Origin: Kitasatospora sp. GP82
Lineage (GTDB): Bacteria > Actinomycetota > Actinomycetes > Streptomycetales > Streptomycetaceae
NCBI RefSeq assembly: GCF_029892105.1
Contig: NZ_JARZAJ010000012.1
Span: 124,001 to 188,000 of the forward strand
Length of the DNA stretch: 64,000 nt
Direction: 5' to 3'
Made by a program: the position numbers and the translations under genes. The notes below the pieces were generated by a model. It saw nothing but the letters and a program-made list of their open reading frames with translations, searched no databases and was not told where the DNA came from. Within the stretch, counting starts at the first letter, position 1. Each line of letters opens with the position of its first letter. Shown here one piece after another: positions 1 to 9,024 of the stretch.

Positions 1-1
1 C

Positions 2-2410
2 GAGCCCGGCGCCGCCACCTTTCTCGACCTTCGGCCCGCCGCCCTGCACCGGGTGGTCCTCAACGGCCGCGAACTCGACCCCGCCGAACTCGACGGGAAC
101 CGCCTTGCGCTGACCGGTCTGGCGGCCGAGAACGAGCTGCTGATCGAGGCCGAGATGCGCTACTCGCGCACCGGCGAGGGTCTGCACCGCTTCACCGACC
201 CGGCCGACGGCGCGGTCTACGTGTACGCCGCCTGCGGCCCGGACAGCGCGCCGCGAGTCTTCGCCTGCTTCGACCAGCCGGACCTCAAGGCCACGTTCGA
301 GCTGACCGTCACCGCGCCGGCCGACTGGACGGTGCTCGGCAACGGCTCCGGCGAGCGGACCGGGGAGCTGACCGGCGAGCGCGCCGGTGAACCGGCGGGG
401 GAGTCGCGTTGGGAGTTCGCGCCCACCCCGCCGGTCAGCACCTACCTGTTCACCGTCGTCGCCGGCCCGCTGCACTCCCGCTACGCCGAGCACGACGGCA
501 TCCCGCTCGGCCTGCACTCCCGCCGCTCGCTCGCCGCCGACCTGGACCGGGAGGCCGAGGAGATCTTCGAGGTCACCCGCGCCTCCTTCGACCGGCTGCA
601 CCAACTCTTCGACGAGCGCTACCCGTTCGGCGGCTACGACCAGGCGTTCGTACCGGAGTTCAACTGGGGCGCGATGGAGAACCCCGGCTGTGTGACCTTC
701 CGGGAGGAGCTGCTCTTCCACTCCGCCCCGACCGAGGCCGAACGCGGGTTCCGGGCCGTGGTGATCGCCCACGAGATGGCCCATATGTGGTTCGGCGACC
801 TGGTCACCATGCGCTGGTGGGACGATCTGTGGCTGAACGAGTCCTTCGCCGAGTACCTCGGCTACCGCATCGCCGCCGAGTCCACTCCGTTCACCGGCAG
901 CTGGACCAGCTTCGGCGTCAAGCGCAAGGGCTGGGGCTACGACGCCGACCAGCGCGCCACCACCCACCCCATCGCGGCCACCGGTGTCGAGAGCCTCGCC
1001 GAGGCGATGGTCAACTTCGACGGAATCGCCTATGCGAAGGGCGCCTCCGCGCTGCGGCAGCTGGTCGCCTGGCTCGGCGACGAGTCCTTCTTCGCGGGCA
1101 TCAACGAGCACTTCGCCCGGCACCGCTTCGGCAACGCCGAACTCGCCGAGTTCCTGGACGCCCTGGCCGAGGTGAGCGGCAGGGACGTCCACGGCTGGGC
1201 CGAACGCTGGCTGCGCACCAGCGGGGTGGACACCCTGCGGCTGTCCGTCGGGTACCAGGGGGAGCAGGTGGTCTCCGCCGAGCTGGTGCCGGACGGGACG
1301 CGTCCGCACCGGGTCGGCATCGGCGTCTACGAGCTCCGGGACGGCGGCGAGGGCTCCCGGGAGGGCGGGGTTCCGGTGCTGCGGGAACGCTTCGAGGTGG
1401 AGGTCGAGCCGGGACGTCCCACCCCGCTGCCCAAGCTGGTCGGGGCACCGCGCGCCGCCCTGCTGCTGCCCAACCACGGTGACCTCACCTGGGCCAGGAT
1501 CCGTCTGGACGAGGACTCCTGGCGGACCGTCGGCCAGTCGCTCTCCCGGCTGGAGGACCCGCTCGCGCGCGCCGTGCTCTGGGAGAACGCCCGCGACCTG
1601 GTCCGCGACGCCGAACTCCCGCCCGCCCGCTACCTGGACCTCGTCGAGGCCCAACTGCCCGGTGAACCGGTGGACGCAGTGGTCGAGGCCGTCCTCACCT
1701 TCGCCCGCACCAAGCTGATCGCGGCCTACCTCGCCCCCGAGGAGCGCCCGGCCGCCGGCGCCCGCCTCGGCGAGGTCTGCCGTCGGCTGTCGGCCCGCCC
1801 CGACGCCGGGGACGGCCTGCGGCTGGCCGCCCTGCGCGGCGCGATCGACAACGCCGCCACCCCGGAGCAACTCGCCGAGCTGGAGGCATGGCTGGCCGAC
1901 GGCGGCCCGAGCGGTCCCCTCAGCACCGAACTGCGCTGGTCGGCGCTGGTCCGGCTGGCCGCCGAGGGCCTGCTCGACGAGCGGCGGATCGCCGCCGAAC
2001 TGGCCGCCGACCCGAGCAGCAGCGCCCACGAGGGCGCCGCCCAGGCGCGGTCCGCCCTGCCCTCGCCGGAGGCGAAGGCCGCGGCCTGGCAGCAGCTCTT
2101 CACCGAGGGTGCCCTCTCCAACTACCTGTTGGTGGCGACCGCGCAGGGCTTCTGGCAGTCCGGCTCCGAGCGGCTCCAACAGGAGTACATCCAGCGGTAC
2201 TTCGCCGAACTGCCCGCTGCGGGCCGACGCGGCGACATGGTGGCCCGGGTGCTCGGCGGGGCCCTCTTCCCCGCGGGCCGCTCGGAGCCGCAGACCGTAC
2301 AGGTGGCGGAACGCTGCCTTGCGGGCGAGGAGTTGACACCCGGGCTGCGGCGGGTGCTGGCGGACCAGGTGGACGATCTGCGGCGGGCGGTGCGGGTGCG
2401 CGTGCGCTGA
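2..2410 (+). CDS. pepN: aminopeptidase N, M1 family, 5' end outside window
   Basis: Zinc metallopeptidase that removes N-terminal residues from peptides in the cytoplasm. The reading frame is open to the left edge, so the N-terminus is missing; a GTG at 53 is internal. Numbering from that GTG, the exopeptidase motif GAMEN is at residues 206-210 and the zinc motif HEMAH at 240-244, with the third ligand glutamate in NESFAEY downstream. The remaining 500 residues form the usual C-terminal ERAP1-like helical domain. The length and order match actinobacterial PepN. A strong hairpin follows the stop. Identification is firm; only the start is unknown. Confidence 0.95.
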   Translation, partial: EPGAATFLDLRPAALHRVVLNGRELDPAELDGNRLALTGLAAENELLIEAEMRYSRTGEGLHRFTDPADGAVYVYAACGPDSAPRVFACFDQPDLKATFELTVTAPADWTVLGNGSGERTGELTGERAGEPAGESRWEFAPTPPVSTYLFTVVAGPLHSRYAEHDGIPLGLHSRRSLAADLDREAEEIFEVTRASFDRLHQLFDERYPFGGYDQAFVPEFNWGAMENPGCVTFREELLFHSAPTEAERGFRAVVIAHEMAHMWFGDLVTMRWWDDLWLNESFAEYLGYRIAAESTPFTGSWTSFGVKRKGWGYDADQRATTHPIAATGVESLAEAMVNFDGIAYAKGASALRQLVAWLGDESFFAGINEHFARHRFGNAELAEFLDALAEVSGRDVHGWAERWLRTSGVDTLRLSVGYQGEQVVSAELVPDGTRPHRVGIGVYELRDGGEGSREGGVPVLRERFEVEVEPGRPTPLPKLVGAPRAALLLPNHGDLTWARIRLDEDSWRTVGQSLSRLEDPLARAVLWENARDLVRDAELPPARYLDLVEAQLPGEPVDAVVEAVLTFARTKLIAAYLAPEERPAAGARLGEVCRRLSARPDAGDGLRLAALRGAIDNAATPEQLAELEAWLADGGPSGPLSTELRWSALVRLAAEGLLDERRIAAELAADPSSSAHEGAAQARSALPSPEAKAAAWQQLFTEGALSNYLLVATAQGFWQSGSERLQQEYIQRYFAELPAAGRRGDMVARVLGGALFPAGRSEPQTVQVAERCLAGEELTPGLRRVLADQVDDLRRAVRVRVR

Positions 2411-2415
2411 GCCCT

Positions 2416-2458
2416 GCTCCCGGCCTCCGGGGCGGCCTTCGCCGGGGAGGCCGGGAGC
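2416..2458. terminator. hairpin terminator after pepN
   Basis: Perfect 13-bp stem (2416-2428 with 2446-2458) around a GC-rich loop, starting six bases after the pepN stop. There is no U-tract, as is common in Streptomyces. It lies between convergent genes and may serve both. Confidence 0.7.
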
Positions 2459-2470
2459 GGCTGTATGCCC

Positions 2471-2497
2471 AGGGGTGCGGGGAACTGCTTGCGCGAG
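2471..2497. repeat. Streptomyces-type dispersed intergenic repeat
   Basis: AGGGGTGCGGGGAACTGC followed by TTGCGCGAG resembles the short sequence (AGGGGCGCGGGGAACTGCG) dispersed between genes in many Streptomyces genomes. It sits just before the stop of the minus-strand gene at 2504. Recognition is from memory of such sequences. Confidence 0.4.
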
Positions 2498-2503
2498 TTT
2501 CGG

Positions 2504-3550
2504 TCAGGTGAAGGTGCCCCGGGTGGCGAGGGCGCGAGGGTCGTCCAGGGCGAAGGCCGAGGCTGTCCAGGTCTCCTGGGGCGGGCGGTCCTGGGTGTCG
2601 GTGGGGCGGGAGCCCCGGACGCCGAAGGTGTAGTGGCCCGGGGTGAGGTCCAGGCCGGCGGGGGCGGTGAAGCGGTAGACCAGGGTGCTGCGGTCCTGGG
2701 TGACCGTCACCACCGCGCCGGGGACGTTGCTCCAGGGGCTGGTGCCGGGCAGTGCCTCGGGCCGGGCCAGGCGGAGTTCGACCTGGAGCGCCGCGACGTC
2801 CTCGTGGACGGCCAGCGTCAGGGTGTGCCGGGTGCCCGAGGGGCCGACCTGGTCGTAGCTGCCCTGGCCGGACAGTGCATCGACCGGTCGCGGACCGGCC
2901 TTGGCGATCGGGCTGCTGCTGGGGCTGCCGGTCGGGCTCGGGCTGCCGGTCGGGCTGCCGCTCGGCTCGGCGGTGCGGGATGCGGACGGCGTCGGGGCGC
3001 TGGGCGCGACGGCGGGCGCGGACGACTGCGCGGGCGCCGGTGCGGAGGGTGCCGTCGACGGCCGGGCGGCCGACGGGGTGGGCGTGGACGGCGCCACCGT
3101 CGGCCGGGTCCGCGACTCGGGAGCGCCTAGCGCCCGGGTGTCGGTCGACGGAGTCGCGGTGGAGCCGCTCGGCGCCGGGCCGGTGGGCTGGTCGCTGCCG
3201 TCGGTGCTCGGAAGCGGAGGGCTGGCACCGACGTTGGACACCCCGGGACGCCGGCCGATGCTCTGCTGCTCGCTGACCAGCCAGGTGGTGGCGACGCTGA
3301 TCCCCAGCACGGTGGACATCGCCATAGCCGCACCGGAGAACCGCAGACTGGGCAGCCGGAAACGGCCGCCGAACGGCTTGGGGCGACCGTGCCGTCCGGA
3401 GCGCCCGGAGCTCGCGGGCCAGGCACTCGCGCGAGTCAGGCCGAGGTGTTCGCGGTGTTCGCGCGGCACGCCCGCGTGCGGCGCCGCGTCCTCGCCGAGC
3501 CTTTGCGGCCCCTGCGACCCTCGCGGCTTGTCGTGAAGCTTCGTACCCAT
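2504..3550 (-). CDS. membrane-anchored extracytoplasmic protein, unknown function
   Basis: 348 residues. A basic, glycine- and proline-rich cytoplasmic N-terminus (about 1-65) is followed by one membrane segment (about 68-88). Next comes a long Ser/Thr/Pro/Ala-rich linker (about 90-215), then a compact beta-rich C-terminal domain (about 220-348) containing TLTLAVHEDVAAL and GLDLTPGHYTFGV. The C-terminal part looks like an immunoglobulin-fold or BsuPI-like ligand domain, but I do not recognise the family with certainty. The ATG at 3550 has a strong upstream GGGAGGGGG. It is divergent from the SsgA-like gene. The topology suggests a cell-surface protein held off the membrane by a disordered stalk. 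Confidence 0.7.
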   Translation of the reverse strand: MGTKLHDKPRGSQGPQRLGEDAAPHAGVPREHREHLGLTRASAWPASSGRSGRHGRPKPFGGRFRLPSLRFSGAAMAMSTVLGISVATTWLVSEQQSIGRRPGVSNVGASPPLPSTDGSDQPTGPAPSGSTATPSTDTRALGAPESRTRPTVAPSTPTPSAARPSTAPSAPAPAQSSAPAVAPSAPTPSASRTAEPSGSPTGSPSPTGSPSSSPIAKAGPRPVDALSGQGSYDQVGPSGTRHTLTLAVHEDVAALQVELRLARPEALPGTSPWSNVPGAVVTVTQDRSTLVYRFTAPAGLDLTPGHYTFGVRGSRPTDTQDRPPQETWTASAFALDDPRALATRGTFT

Positions 3551-3838
3551 GGCCCGACCCCCTCCCTGGTCCCTGCGCCGTGTCCTCTCCCCCGCCGCAT
3601 CCGGGCAGGATCACGAGGGTATCAGCGGGGTACGGCTGCTCCGCCAGTCCTGGGATGGAACAGGTCGATGACATGGAGTGCGGTGAAGTGTCCGATAATT
3701 GACGAAGCGTCTGACGTGTGCTCGTCTGGATCAGGAGCCCGACCGCTCAACGGTCGGATGCAACCTCTTGCAACTCTTGCCCGCCGCGGCACCGTGCAGC
3801 ACGCTGGCCTGAACCCCAGCCGCCTCGGAGAGATCGTC

Positions 3839-4336
3839 ATGCCGCGCGACCCGCTGTCAGCCTCCGCCAACCCGCCGCTCGCCGCCACCCCCACGGGCGA
3901 CGAGGCGGGCAGACTCACCGCCGCCCCGGCGCCGGTGGAGGAGGTCATGGTGCTGCGGATCGCGCTGGAACAGGACCTGGTGGGGGAGGTGCGCACACGA
4001 TTCCGATACGACCCCGAGCGGCCGTACGAGGTGTTGCTCACCTTCCACCTGGGCCGGGCGGACGAGGCGGACTGGGTCTTCTCACGTCAGTTGCTGCGCG
4101 ACGGGCTTCAGGGGCTGAGCGGCCAGGGCGATGTGAAGCTCTGGCCCGCGTACTGCCCCTGTCACGGCTCGACGCTCCATCTCGCCCTGGACTCCCCGCA
4201 CGGCAGTGCCCTGCTGGAAGTCTCCAGGCCCACGGTGAAGGCCTGGCTGGACCGCACGTACGACTGTGTCTCGGAGGCCGCGGAGGCGGCGGCGGGACCG
4301 ACCGACGAGCAGCTGGCGGAACTGGTCGGCTTCTGA
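3839..4336 (+). CDS. SsgA-like sporulation and cell-division protein
   Basis: 165 residues. SsgA-like proteins (SALPs) occur only in sporulating actinomycetes and control septum placement and spore-wall steps; SsgB recruits FtsZ. Family features seen here are the strand MVLRIALEQDLVGEV, the segment YEVLLTFHLG, the WVFSRQLLRDGL motif and a cysteine-containing WPAYCPCHG stretch. The ATG at 3839 is preceded by a GGAGAG. A later ATG at 3948 would give a core-only protein of about 130 residues, so the first 36 residues may be an extension. Which SALP paralogue this is cannot be decided by eye; no ssgR-type IclR gene is adjacent. Confidence 0.85.
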   Translation: MPRDPLSASANPPLAATPTGDEAGRLTAAPAPVEEVMVLRIALEQDLVGEVRTRFRYDPERPYEVLLTFHLGRADEADWVFSRQLLRDGLQGLSGQGDVKLWPAYCPCHGSTLHLALDSPHGSALLEVSRPTVKAWLDRTYDCVSEAAEAAAGPTDEQLAELVGF

Positions 4337-4361
4337 ACCTGCCTGCGACGGCCGGGTGTTG

Positions 4362-5681
4362 CTAGGTCCCGCCCGGCAGGCGGTACGTTCCGGCGAGCAG
4401 CCGGGCCCGCAACTCCCTCACGGCGGGGGCCGAGGAGGTGGGCAGCAGATCGTAGGGGTCGGCGGGGCCGGTCACCGAGACGGCGGCGGAGTGGGTGATC
4501 CGGTAGGGCCGGTGGTCCAGCAGCCCGCCCAGATACCGGCGCAGGCGGGAGATCTCGGCGCGTACCGTGACGGTGCGCGCCCGGTCGGCGAAAAGGGCGT
4601 CGGCGAGCCGGGCGGCGCTGAGCCCCTCGCGGTGGACGGCCAGCAGCAGCAGGAGTTCGGCGTGGCGCGGGCTGAGGGCGTGGGACCAGCTGCCGGCCGC
4701 TCCGGTGACCTGCAGCTGGGGCTGGTTCGGCTGGCTCAGGTCCAGCCGGAGGGTGGCGCGTTCGGTCTGCTCGGCGATCGCCCCGGCCGAGCTGCTGAGC
4801 GGGCGGATCAGCCAGCCGTCGGCCATGGGTTCGACGGAGCATTCGCCGAGCGTGGGCAGCCAGTGGATTTCGGAGGAGCCCCAGCCCTCGGCGGGCAGAC
4901 GCAGCCTGGTGATGGGAGGCAGGCCGAGGGTGGCCGCCGTCCAGCCGTCGCCGTCAACCACCATGGCGGGTTCGGTCACCCGGGCGAGCAGGGGAGCTGC
5001 GACGGTGCGCAGCTGGTGCAGGGCCTCCAGCTGACGGGCCCGCAGTTCGGCCTCGGCGAGCCGGGCGGCGGTGGCGGCGAGTTGGAGCAGGTAGGGCGCC
5101 ATGCTCCGGGCGGGGCCGCTGAGATCGACCACGCCGGTGAGCCGCCCGGTGCGCGGGTCGTGGACGGGGGCGGCGACGCAGGTCCAGGCGTGGTGGCTGC
5201 GCAGGTAGTGCTCGGTGGAGTGGACCTGCATCGGGCGGCGCACCCGCAGGGCCATGCCGATGCCGTTGGTGCCGACCTCGTCCTCGGCCCAGCGGGCGCC
5301 GTTGTCGAAGCCGATGCCGTCGGCGTTGCGGCGCAGATGGCGGGCGCCCTCCTGCCAGAGCACATGGCCGTCGGCGTCGGCGACGGCGAGCAGCAGCGGG
5401 GTGCCGGTGGTCGGGGTGAGCAGGGTGGAGCGCAGCACCGGGAGGATGTCGGTGAGGCGGGACGCGCGGCGGCGGTGCTCGACCTCGGCGGCGCTGATCC
5501 GGTGGGCGTTGCGGCCGAGTTCGGGGTCGAGACCGAGGCGGCGCAGCCGTTCCCAGGAGTCGCCGATCTCGGGTCGGGGCGGTTCCGGCGGGGTCTCGCC
5601 GGAGAGGGTGAGCTCGTGCGCTCTGGCCGTCTCGGCGGGCGAGAGCCTGCCCGGGCGGGCCGCGCCTTGGCTGTTCAGCAC
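4362..5681 (-). CDS. GAF-domain transcriptional regulator with C-terminal DNA-binding region
   Basis: 439 residues from the GTG at 5681, chosen because GGGGGAGAG lies just upstream; the frame continues to a GTG at 5741 without a visible ribosome site. The N-terminal half is a GAF-type sensor of the AcoR kind: the segments DADGHVLWQEGA, DEVGTNGIG and CVAAPVHDP are typical. The C-terminal third (around LSPRHAELLLLLAVHREGLS and TVTVRAEISRLRRYLGGLL) looks like a winged-helix domain and replaces the AAA+/Fis module of sigma-54 activators. In Streptomyces such proteins often regulate alcohol or aldehyde metabolism, but no such gene is adjacent here. Confidence 0.75.
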   Translation of the reverse strand: MLNSQGAARPGRLSPAETARAHELTLSGETPPEPPRPEIGDSWERLRRLGLDPELGRNAHRISAAEVEHRRRASRLTDILPVLRSTLLTPTTGTPLLLAVADADGHVLWQEGARHLRRNADGIGFDNGARWAEDEVGTNGIGMALRVRRPMQVHSTEHYLRSHHAWTCVAAPVHDPRTGRLTGVVDLSGPARSMAPYLLQLAATAARLAEAELRARQLEALHQLRTVAAPLLARVTEPAMVVDGDGWTAATLGLPPITRLRLPAEGWGSSEIHWLPTLGECSVEPMADGWLIRPLSSSAGAIAEQTERATLRLDLSQPNQPQLQVTGAAGSWSHALSPRHAELLLLLAVHREGLSAARLADALFADRARTVTVRAEISRLRRYLGGLLDHRPYRITHSAAVSVTGPADPYDLLPTSSAPAVRELRARLLAGTYRLPGGT

Positions 5682-5847
5682 CACGCTCTCCCCCGTCGAG
5701 TCGCCATCCGCGCCGCCCGTGTCCCCCCGGGATGCCCGCACACAGGTTACGGCTGCGAGCTCCCGGGGCGACGGAGTTGCAGAAATTTTCGTACCGCGCG
5801 GTATCAGTCGTGAGGATTCGGTGAGGAAACGGTTCGGCGGATGGGAA

Positions 5848-6801
5848 TCACTCTGTCAGCTGGGCGGCCCAGGGCGGGTTGGGTCCCGGGACGGCGCAGG
5901 TGAGGGCGGCGACCCGGGCCGCGTACGCGCAGGCGGCGGCGGTGTCCCGGAGGGTGAGCCGGTCGAGGCGGCCGCCGAGCAGCCCATGGCTGCCCAGGTG
6001 GTGCAGCAGCCCGGCGGTGAAGGCGTCGCCGGCTCCGACGGTGTCGGCGACCTGGACCGGTTCGGCGGGAACGGTGATCCGCGCGCCGTCCAGTGAGGCC
6101 AGTGCGCCCTGCTCGCCGAGAGTGACCACCACCAGCCGGACCCCGGCCCGGTGCCACCGGTCGCAGGCGTCCTCCGGTGCGAGCCCGGGCAGCAGCAGGT
6201 CGAGGTCGTCGGCGGAGAGCCGGAGCAGGTCGGCGGCCGCGCACCAGCGGGCCAGCCGCTCGCGGTAACGGGCCGGATCGACCAGCAGCGGACGGACGTT
6301 GGGGTCGATCGAGACGGTTGCCCGGTCGCGGGCGCGATCGAGGAAGTCCTCGACCACCCGGCCGCCCGGCTCGCGGATCAGGGCGAGCGAACCCGTGTGC
6401 ACACAGGCGGTGCCGGTCAGCGGTACCGCCGCGAGCTCCTCGGGCCGCCACTGCCAGTCGGCGGTGCCCTCGGCATGGAACGAGAACGAGGCCCTGCCGT
6501 CCGGGCCGACCTCGGCGACGGCGAGGGTGCTGGGCTCGCCGGCGGTCACGCTGAGCGAGAGGTCCACGCCGGAGGCGGTCAGGCGGGAGCGGAAGAGCCG
6601 GCCGAAGGTGTCCTCGGAGAGCCGGCCGACGAAGCGGGCCGGGGTGCCGAGCCTGGCCAGACCGACCGCGGTGTTGGCGGGGCCACCGCCCGCATGCACC
6701 CGCAACGCCAACTCCCCGGTCACAGCCCGCTCGGCCCCTTCGGGGAGAACGAAGGCATCGGCGACGCACTCGCCGAGAACGGTGATCGGCTGGACGGCCA
6801 T
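5848..6801 (-). CDS. PfkB-family carbohydrate kinase (fructokinase-like)
   Basis: 317 residues; ATP-dependent phosphorylation of a sugar in the cytoplasm. PfkB signature 1 is the GGGPANTA segment at residues 38-45. Signature 2 is DTVGAGDAF at 253-261, with D259 as catalytic base and the anion-hole glycines before it. SIDPNVRP at 164-171 is typical of fructokinases. The ATG at 6801 fits the family N-terminus (TVLGECVADAFV). The longer reading frame upstream runs into non-coding sequence. Fructose is the most likely substrate by family, but 2-keto-3-deoxygluconate or ribose cannot be excluded. Confidence 0.85.
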   Translation of the reverse strand: MAVQPITVLGECVADAFVLPEGAERAVTGELALRVHAGGGPANTAVGLARLGTPARFVGRLSEDTFGRLFRSRLTASGVDLSLSVTAGEPSTLAVAEVGPDGRASFSFHAEGTADWQWRPEELAAVPLTGTACVHTGSLALIREPGGRVVEDFLDRARDRATVSIDPNVRPLLVDPARYRERLARWCAAADLLRLSADDLDLLLPGLAPEDACDRWHRAGVRLVVVTLGEQGALASLDGARITVPAEPVQVADTVGAGDAFTAGLLHHLGSHGLLGGRLDRLTLRDTAAACAYAARVAALTCAVPGPNPPWAAQLTE

Positions 6802-6944
6802 ACTGACGAGCTCCCTTGTCCGAAGACCGGCGACCCGCAGAGTCTGCCACCCCCGACACCGCACCGCCCGAACCCCTGCGAGTTGGGGCCGACCATGCAG
6901 AGGCCCGCACCTCCCAAAAAGGACAGGGCCTGGTGCCCCGCCGC

Positions 6945-7877
6945 TCAGCGGAACTGCGCGGCTTCGACGTTGTCGTGGAGGTCCGCGGTGGCTTCGAGGG
7001 CGGCCGTGGTGGTGAGGGCGAGGCAGGCGGTGAGGGCGAGGGCGGCGGCGGTCCGGCCCGTGGTGCGGTGCCGCGGATGGGGCGGGGTGAGCAGGGCGGC
7101 GACTCGGCGGGGGACAGGTCCCGAGTGGGCCGCGGGCGCGAGCCTGGGCCGGTGGGGCCGGGGAGCCCCCGAGGCGGCGAGCGCGGCACGCCCGACCGCG
7201 CGCGCGGTGAGGTGGCGGTCGCCGGTGGCCTCGGCGGCGGCTTCGTCGGCCCACCGTTCGAGCTGGTAGCCGAGCGGTGCGCGCAGCTGCCGCAGGGCCG
7301 GGTGCAGCACGCCGGCGTACTCGGTGGCGGCGAGGAAGAGGTGGTGGCGGGCGTTGAGGTGGGCCTGTTCGTGGGCGAGCAGCGCGGCGCGTTCGGGGCC
7401 GGTGAGCGCGCGGAGCATTCCGGTGGTGACCACGATGCGGCCGGGGTCGGTGGGGCGGGCGAGCGGTCCCGGCAGGGCGAAGGCGTCGGCGCGGTCGTCG
7501 TCCAGGACGGTGAGCGGCCCCGGGTGGCCGGTGTCCGCGGTGCTGCGGGCGCGGCGCAGGTCGGCGAGCTGGCGGTGCCCGGTGCGCAGCAGCAGCGCGG
7601 CGGCGGCCGTCAGCAGCAGTGCGGCCACGACCGCCGGGTACGCGGGGCCGCCCGCCAGCCGGTGCGGTGCGAGGTGGCCGAGGGCGGCGACGGTCGGCAG
7701 GCGCAGCAGGCCGGTGAAGGCGAGCAGGCCGAGCGAGACACCCGCGGTCGTGGCGAGGGTGACGGCGGTGCCGGCCAGCACCCAGGAGGCCGGGCGCGGG
7801 CTGAGGGCTTCGGCGAGCCGGCGGGCGAGCGGGACGGCGAGGAAGGGCAGCAGCAGGGGCACCCAGACGGCGAGCAT
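6945..7877 (-). CDS. M56-family (BlaR1-like) integral membrane metallopeptidase
   Basis: 310 residues. Membrane segments lie near 5-20, 32-55 and 80-97, and one more near the C-terminus. The zinc motif HEQAH is at residues 169-173 (H169, E170, H173). The architecture is the short actinobacterial form of the BlaR1/MecR1 protease and lacks a penicillin-sensor domain. Its ATG shares one base with the stop of the upstream blaI-like gene (TGATG), so the two are translationally coupled. By analogy the protease would inactivate its BlaI-type partner when a cell-envelope signal is sensed. Confidence 0.85.
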   Translation of the reverse strand: MLAVWVPLLLPFLAVPLARRLAEALSPRPASWVLAGTAVTLATTAGVSLGLLAFTGLLRLPTVAALGHLAPHRLAGGPAYPAVVAALLLTAAAALLLRTGHRQLADLRRARSTADTGHPGPLTVLDDDRADAFALPGPLARPTDPGRIVVTTGMLRALTGPERAALLAHEQAHLNARHHLFLAATEYAGVLHPALRQLRAPLGYQLERWADEAAAEATGDRHLTARAVGRAALAASGAPRPHRPRLAPAAHSGPVPRRVAALLTPPHPRHRTTGRTAAALALTACLALTTTAALEATADLHDNVEAAQFR

Positions 7878-8260
7878 CACGAGGTCTCCCCGAGCAGTTC
7901 GCGCAGCAGGCGCTCGTCCTCGGCGGAGAGGTCGGAGACGAACCGGGCGAGGACGGTGGTGCGGTCGCCGCGGTCGAGCTCGCTGCGCATCCGGCGGGCG
8001 GCGAGTCCGGCCTGGTCCTCGACGGTGGGGGTGTAGGCGAAGGCCCGTCCGGCCTTGGTGCGTTCGACGGTGCCCTTGTCGTGGAGTCTGCCCAGGATGG
8101 TGGCGATGGTGGTCCTGGCCAGCCCGTCGCCCAGCGAGATCTGGACGTCCTGCGGAGTCAGCGGCCGGCCTGCGGCCCAGAGTGCGGCGAGCACCTGGGC
8201 CTCCAGCTCTCCGGCACTGCGACGCGACTGCCCGCCGTGCGGCTGTGACCCGTCGGTCAT
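7877..8260 (-). CDS. BlaI/MecI/CopY-family winged-helix repressor
   Basis: 127 residues. The winged helix covers about residues 14-80, with LEAQVLAALWAAGRPLT and ARTTIATILGRLHDKG. The C-terminal helices (about 85-127) form the dimerisation region that M56 proteases cleave in staphylococcal relatives. It is first in a two-gene operon with the M56 peptidase. An inverted repeat at 8302-8319, between this gene and the divergent DedA gene, is a likely operator, so it probably represses its own operon and perhaps dedA. Confidence 0.88.
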   Translation of the reverse strand: MTDGSQPHGGQSRRSAGELEAQVLAALWAAGRPLTPQDVQISLGDGLARTTIATILGRLHDKGTVERTKAGRAFAYTPTVEDQAGLAARRMRSELDRGDRTTVLARFVSDLSAEDERLLRELLGETS

Positions 8261-8301
8261 GTCGCATTCCCTCCCGGTTTTCGTCTACAGTCCTGTCGAC
8301 C

Positions 8302-8319
8302 GTCTACGTCATTGTAGAC
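8302..8319. promoter_or_regulatory. candidate BlaI-type operator
   Basis: GTCTAC-GTCATT-GTAGAC, a perfect 6-bp inverted repeat with a 6-base spacer. A related TCTACAG/CTGT half lies immediately to its left (8284-8295). It sits in the divergent promoter region of the BlaI-like gene. BlaI operators elsewhere are TACA/TGTA-type dyads, which this resembles. Confidence 0.55.
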
Positions 8320-8373
8320 AGTCGAGCGTCCCCCCGTGGGGCCGCATCCCAACGTACGGGAGGTCCGCCCGCT

Positions 8374-9024
8374 TTGCTCCAGTCGTCCGCCCATCTCGCG
8401 GTGAACGTGCTCGACGCATCGTCGCTGCTCGCCGCCTTCGGTGCCCTCGGCATCGCCGTCATCCTGTTCGCCGAGACCGGTCTGCTGGTCGGCTTCTTCC
8501 TGCCCGGCGACTCGCTGCTCTTCACTGCCGGACTGCTCTGCGTGCCCGGCGTCACCAAGGGCCCGCAGCTGCACCTCGTCCAGGTGATCCCGGCCGCCCT
8601 CGCCGGGGCGCTGATCGGTGCCCAGGTCGGCTATGTCATCGGTCGCCGGGGCGGACGCGCCCTGCTCGCCCGCAGCAGTAACAAGAGCCTCGCGCGCGGC
8701 ACCGAACGGGCCGAGCAGCTGCTCGCCCAGTACGGCCACGGCAAGGCGATCGTGCTGGCCCGTTTCATCCCCGTGGTGCGCACCGTGCTCAACCCGCTCT
8801 GCGGGATGCTCGACGTCCCCGCCGGGGTCTTCGTCCGCTGGCAGATGCTGGGCGGCGCGCTCTGGACGGTCGGTGTGGTGCTGGCCGGGTACGGGCTCGG
8901 TTCGACCGTGAGCGGTATCGACGGTTATCTCCTTCCGATCATCGCTCTGGTAGTAGTTGTCTCTGTGATCCCTGTTGTCCTTGAAATCCTGCGTGCTCGA
9001 CGATCCGGTGGTGCTGCCCAGTGA
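8374..9024 (+). CDS. DedA-family (VTT domain) membrane protein
   Basis: 216 residues from the TTG at 8374, which has GGGAGG ten bases upstream; in-frame GTG codons at 8401 and 8407 are alternatives. DedA proteins are bacterial lipid scramblase or flippase relatives that affect membrane and envelope homeostasis. The family core is visible: an ETGLLVGFFLPGDSLLF re-entrant region with its conserved acidic residue, the glycine-rich GALIGAQVGYVIGRRGG, and the ARFIPVVRTVLNPLCGM signature. A final membrane helix near 190-208 follows. It overlaps the next gene by four bases (GTGA), so the two are co-translated. Confidence 0.85.
   Translation: MLQSSAHLAVNVLDASSLLAAFGALGIAVILFAETGLLVGFFLPGDSLLFTAGLLCVPGVTKGPQLHLVQVIPAALAGALIGAQVGYVIGRRGGRALLARSSNKSLARGTERAEQLLAQYGHGKAIVLARFIPVVRTVLNPLCGMLDVPAGVFVRWQMLGGALWTVGVVLAGYGLGSTVSGIDGYLLPIIALVVVVSVIPVVLEILRARRSGGAAQ

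Noticed and set aside
4266..5813. 515-codon plus-strand open frame opposite the GAF regulator
   Set aside because: Low-complexity Gly/Ala/Arg translation, no ribosome site, and the opposite strand encodes clear GAF motifs. High-GC shadow frame.
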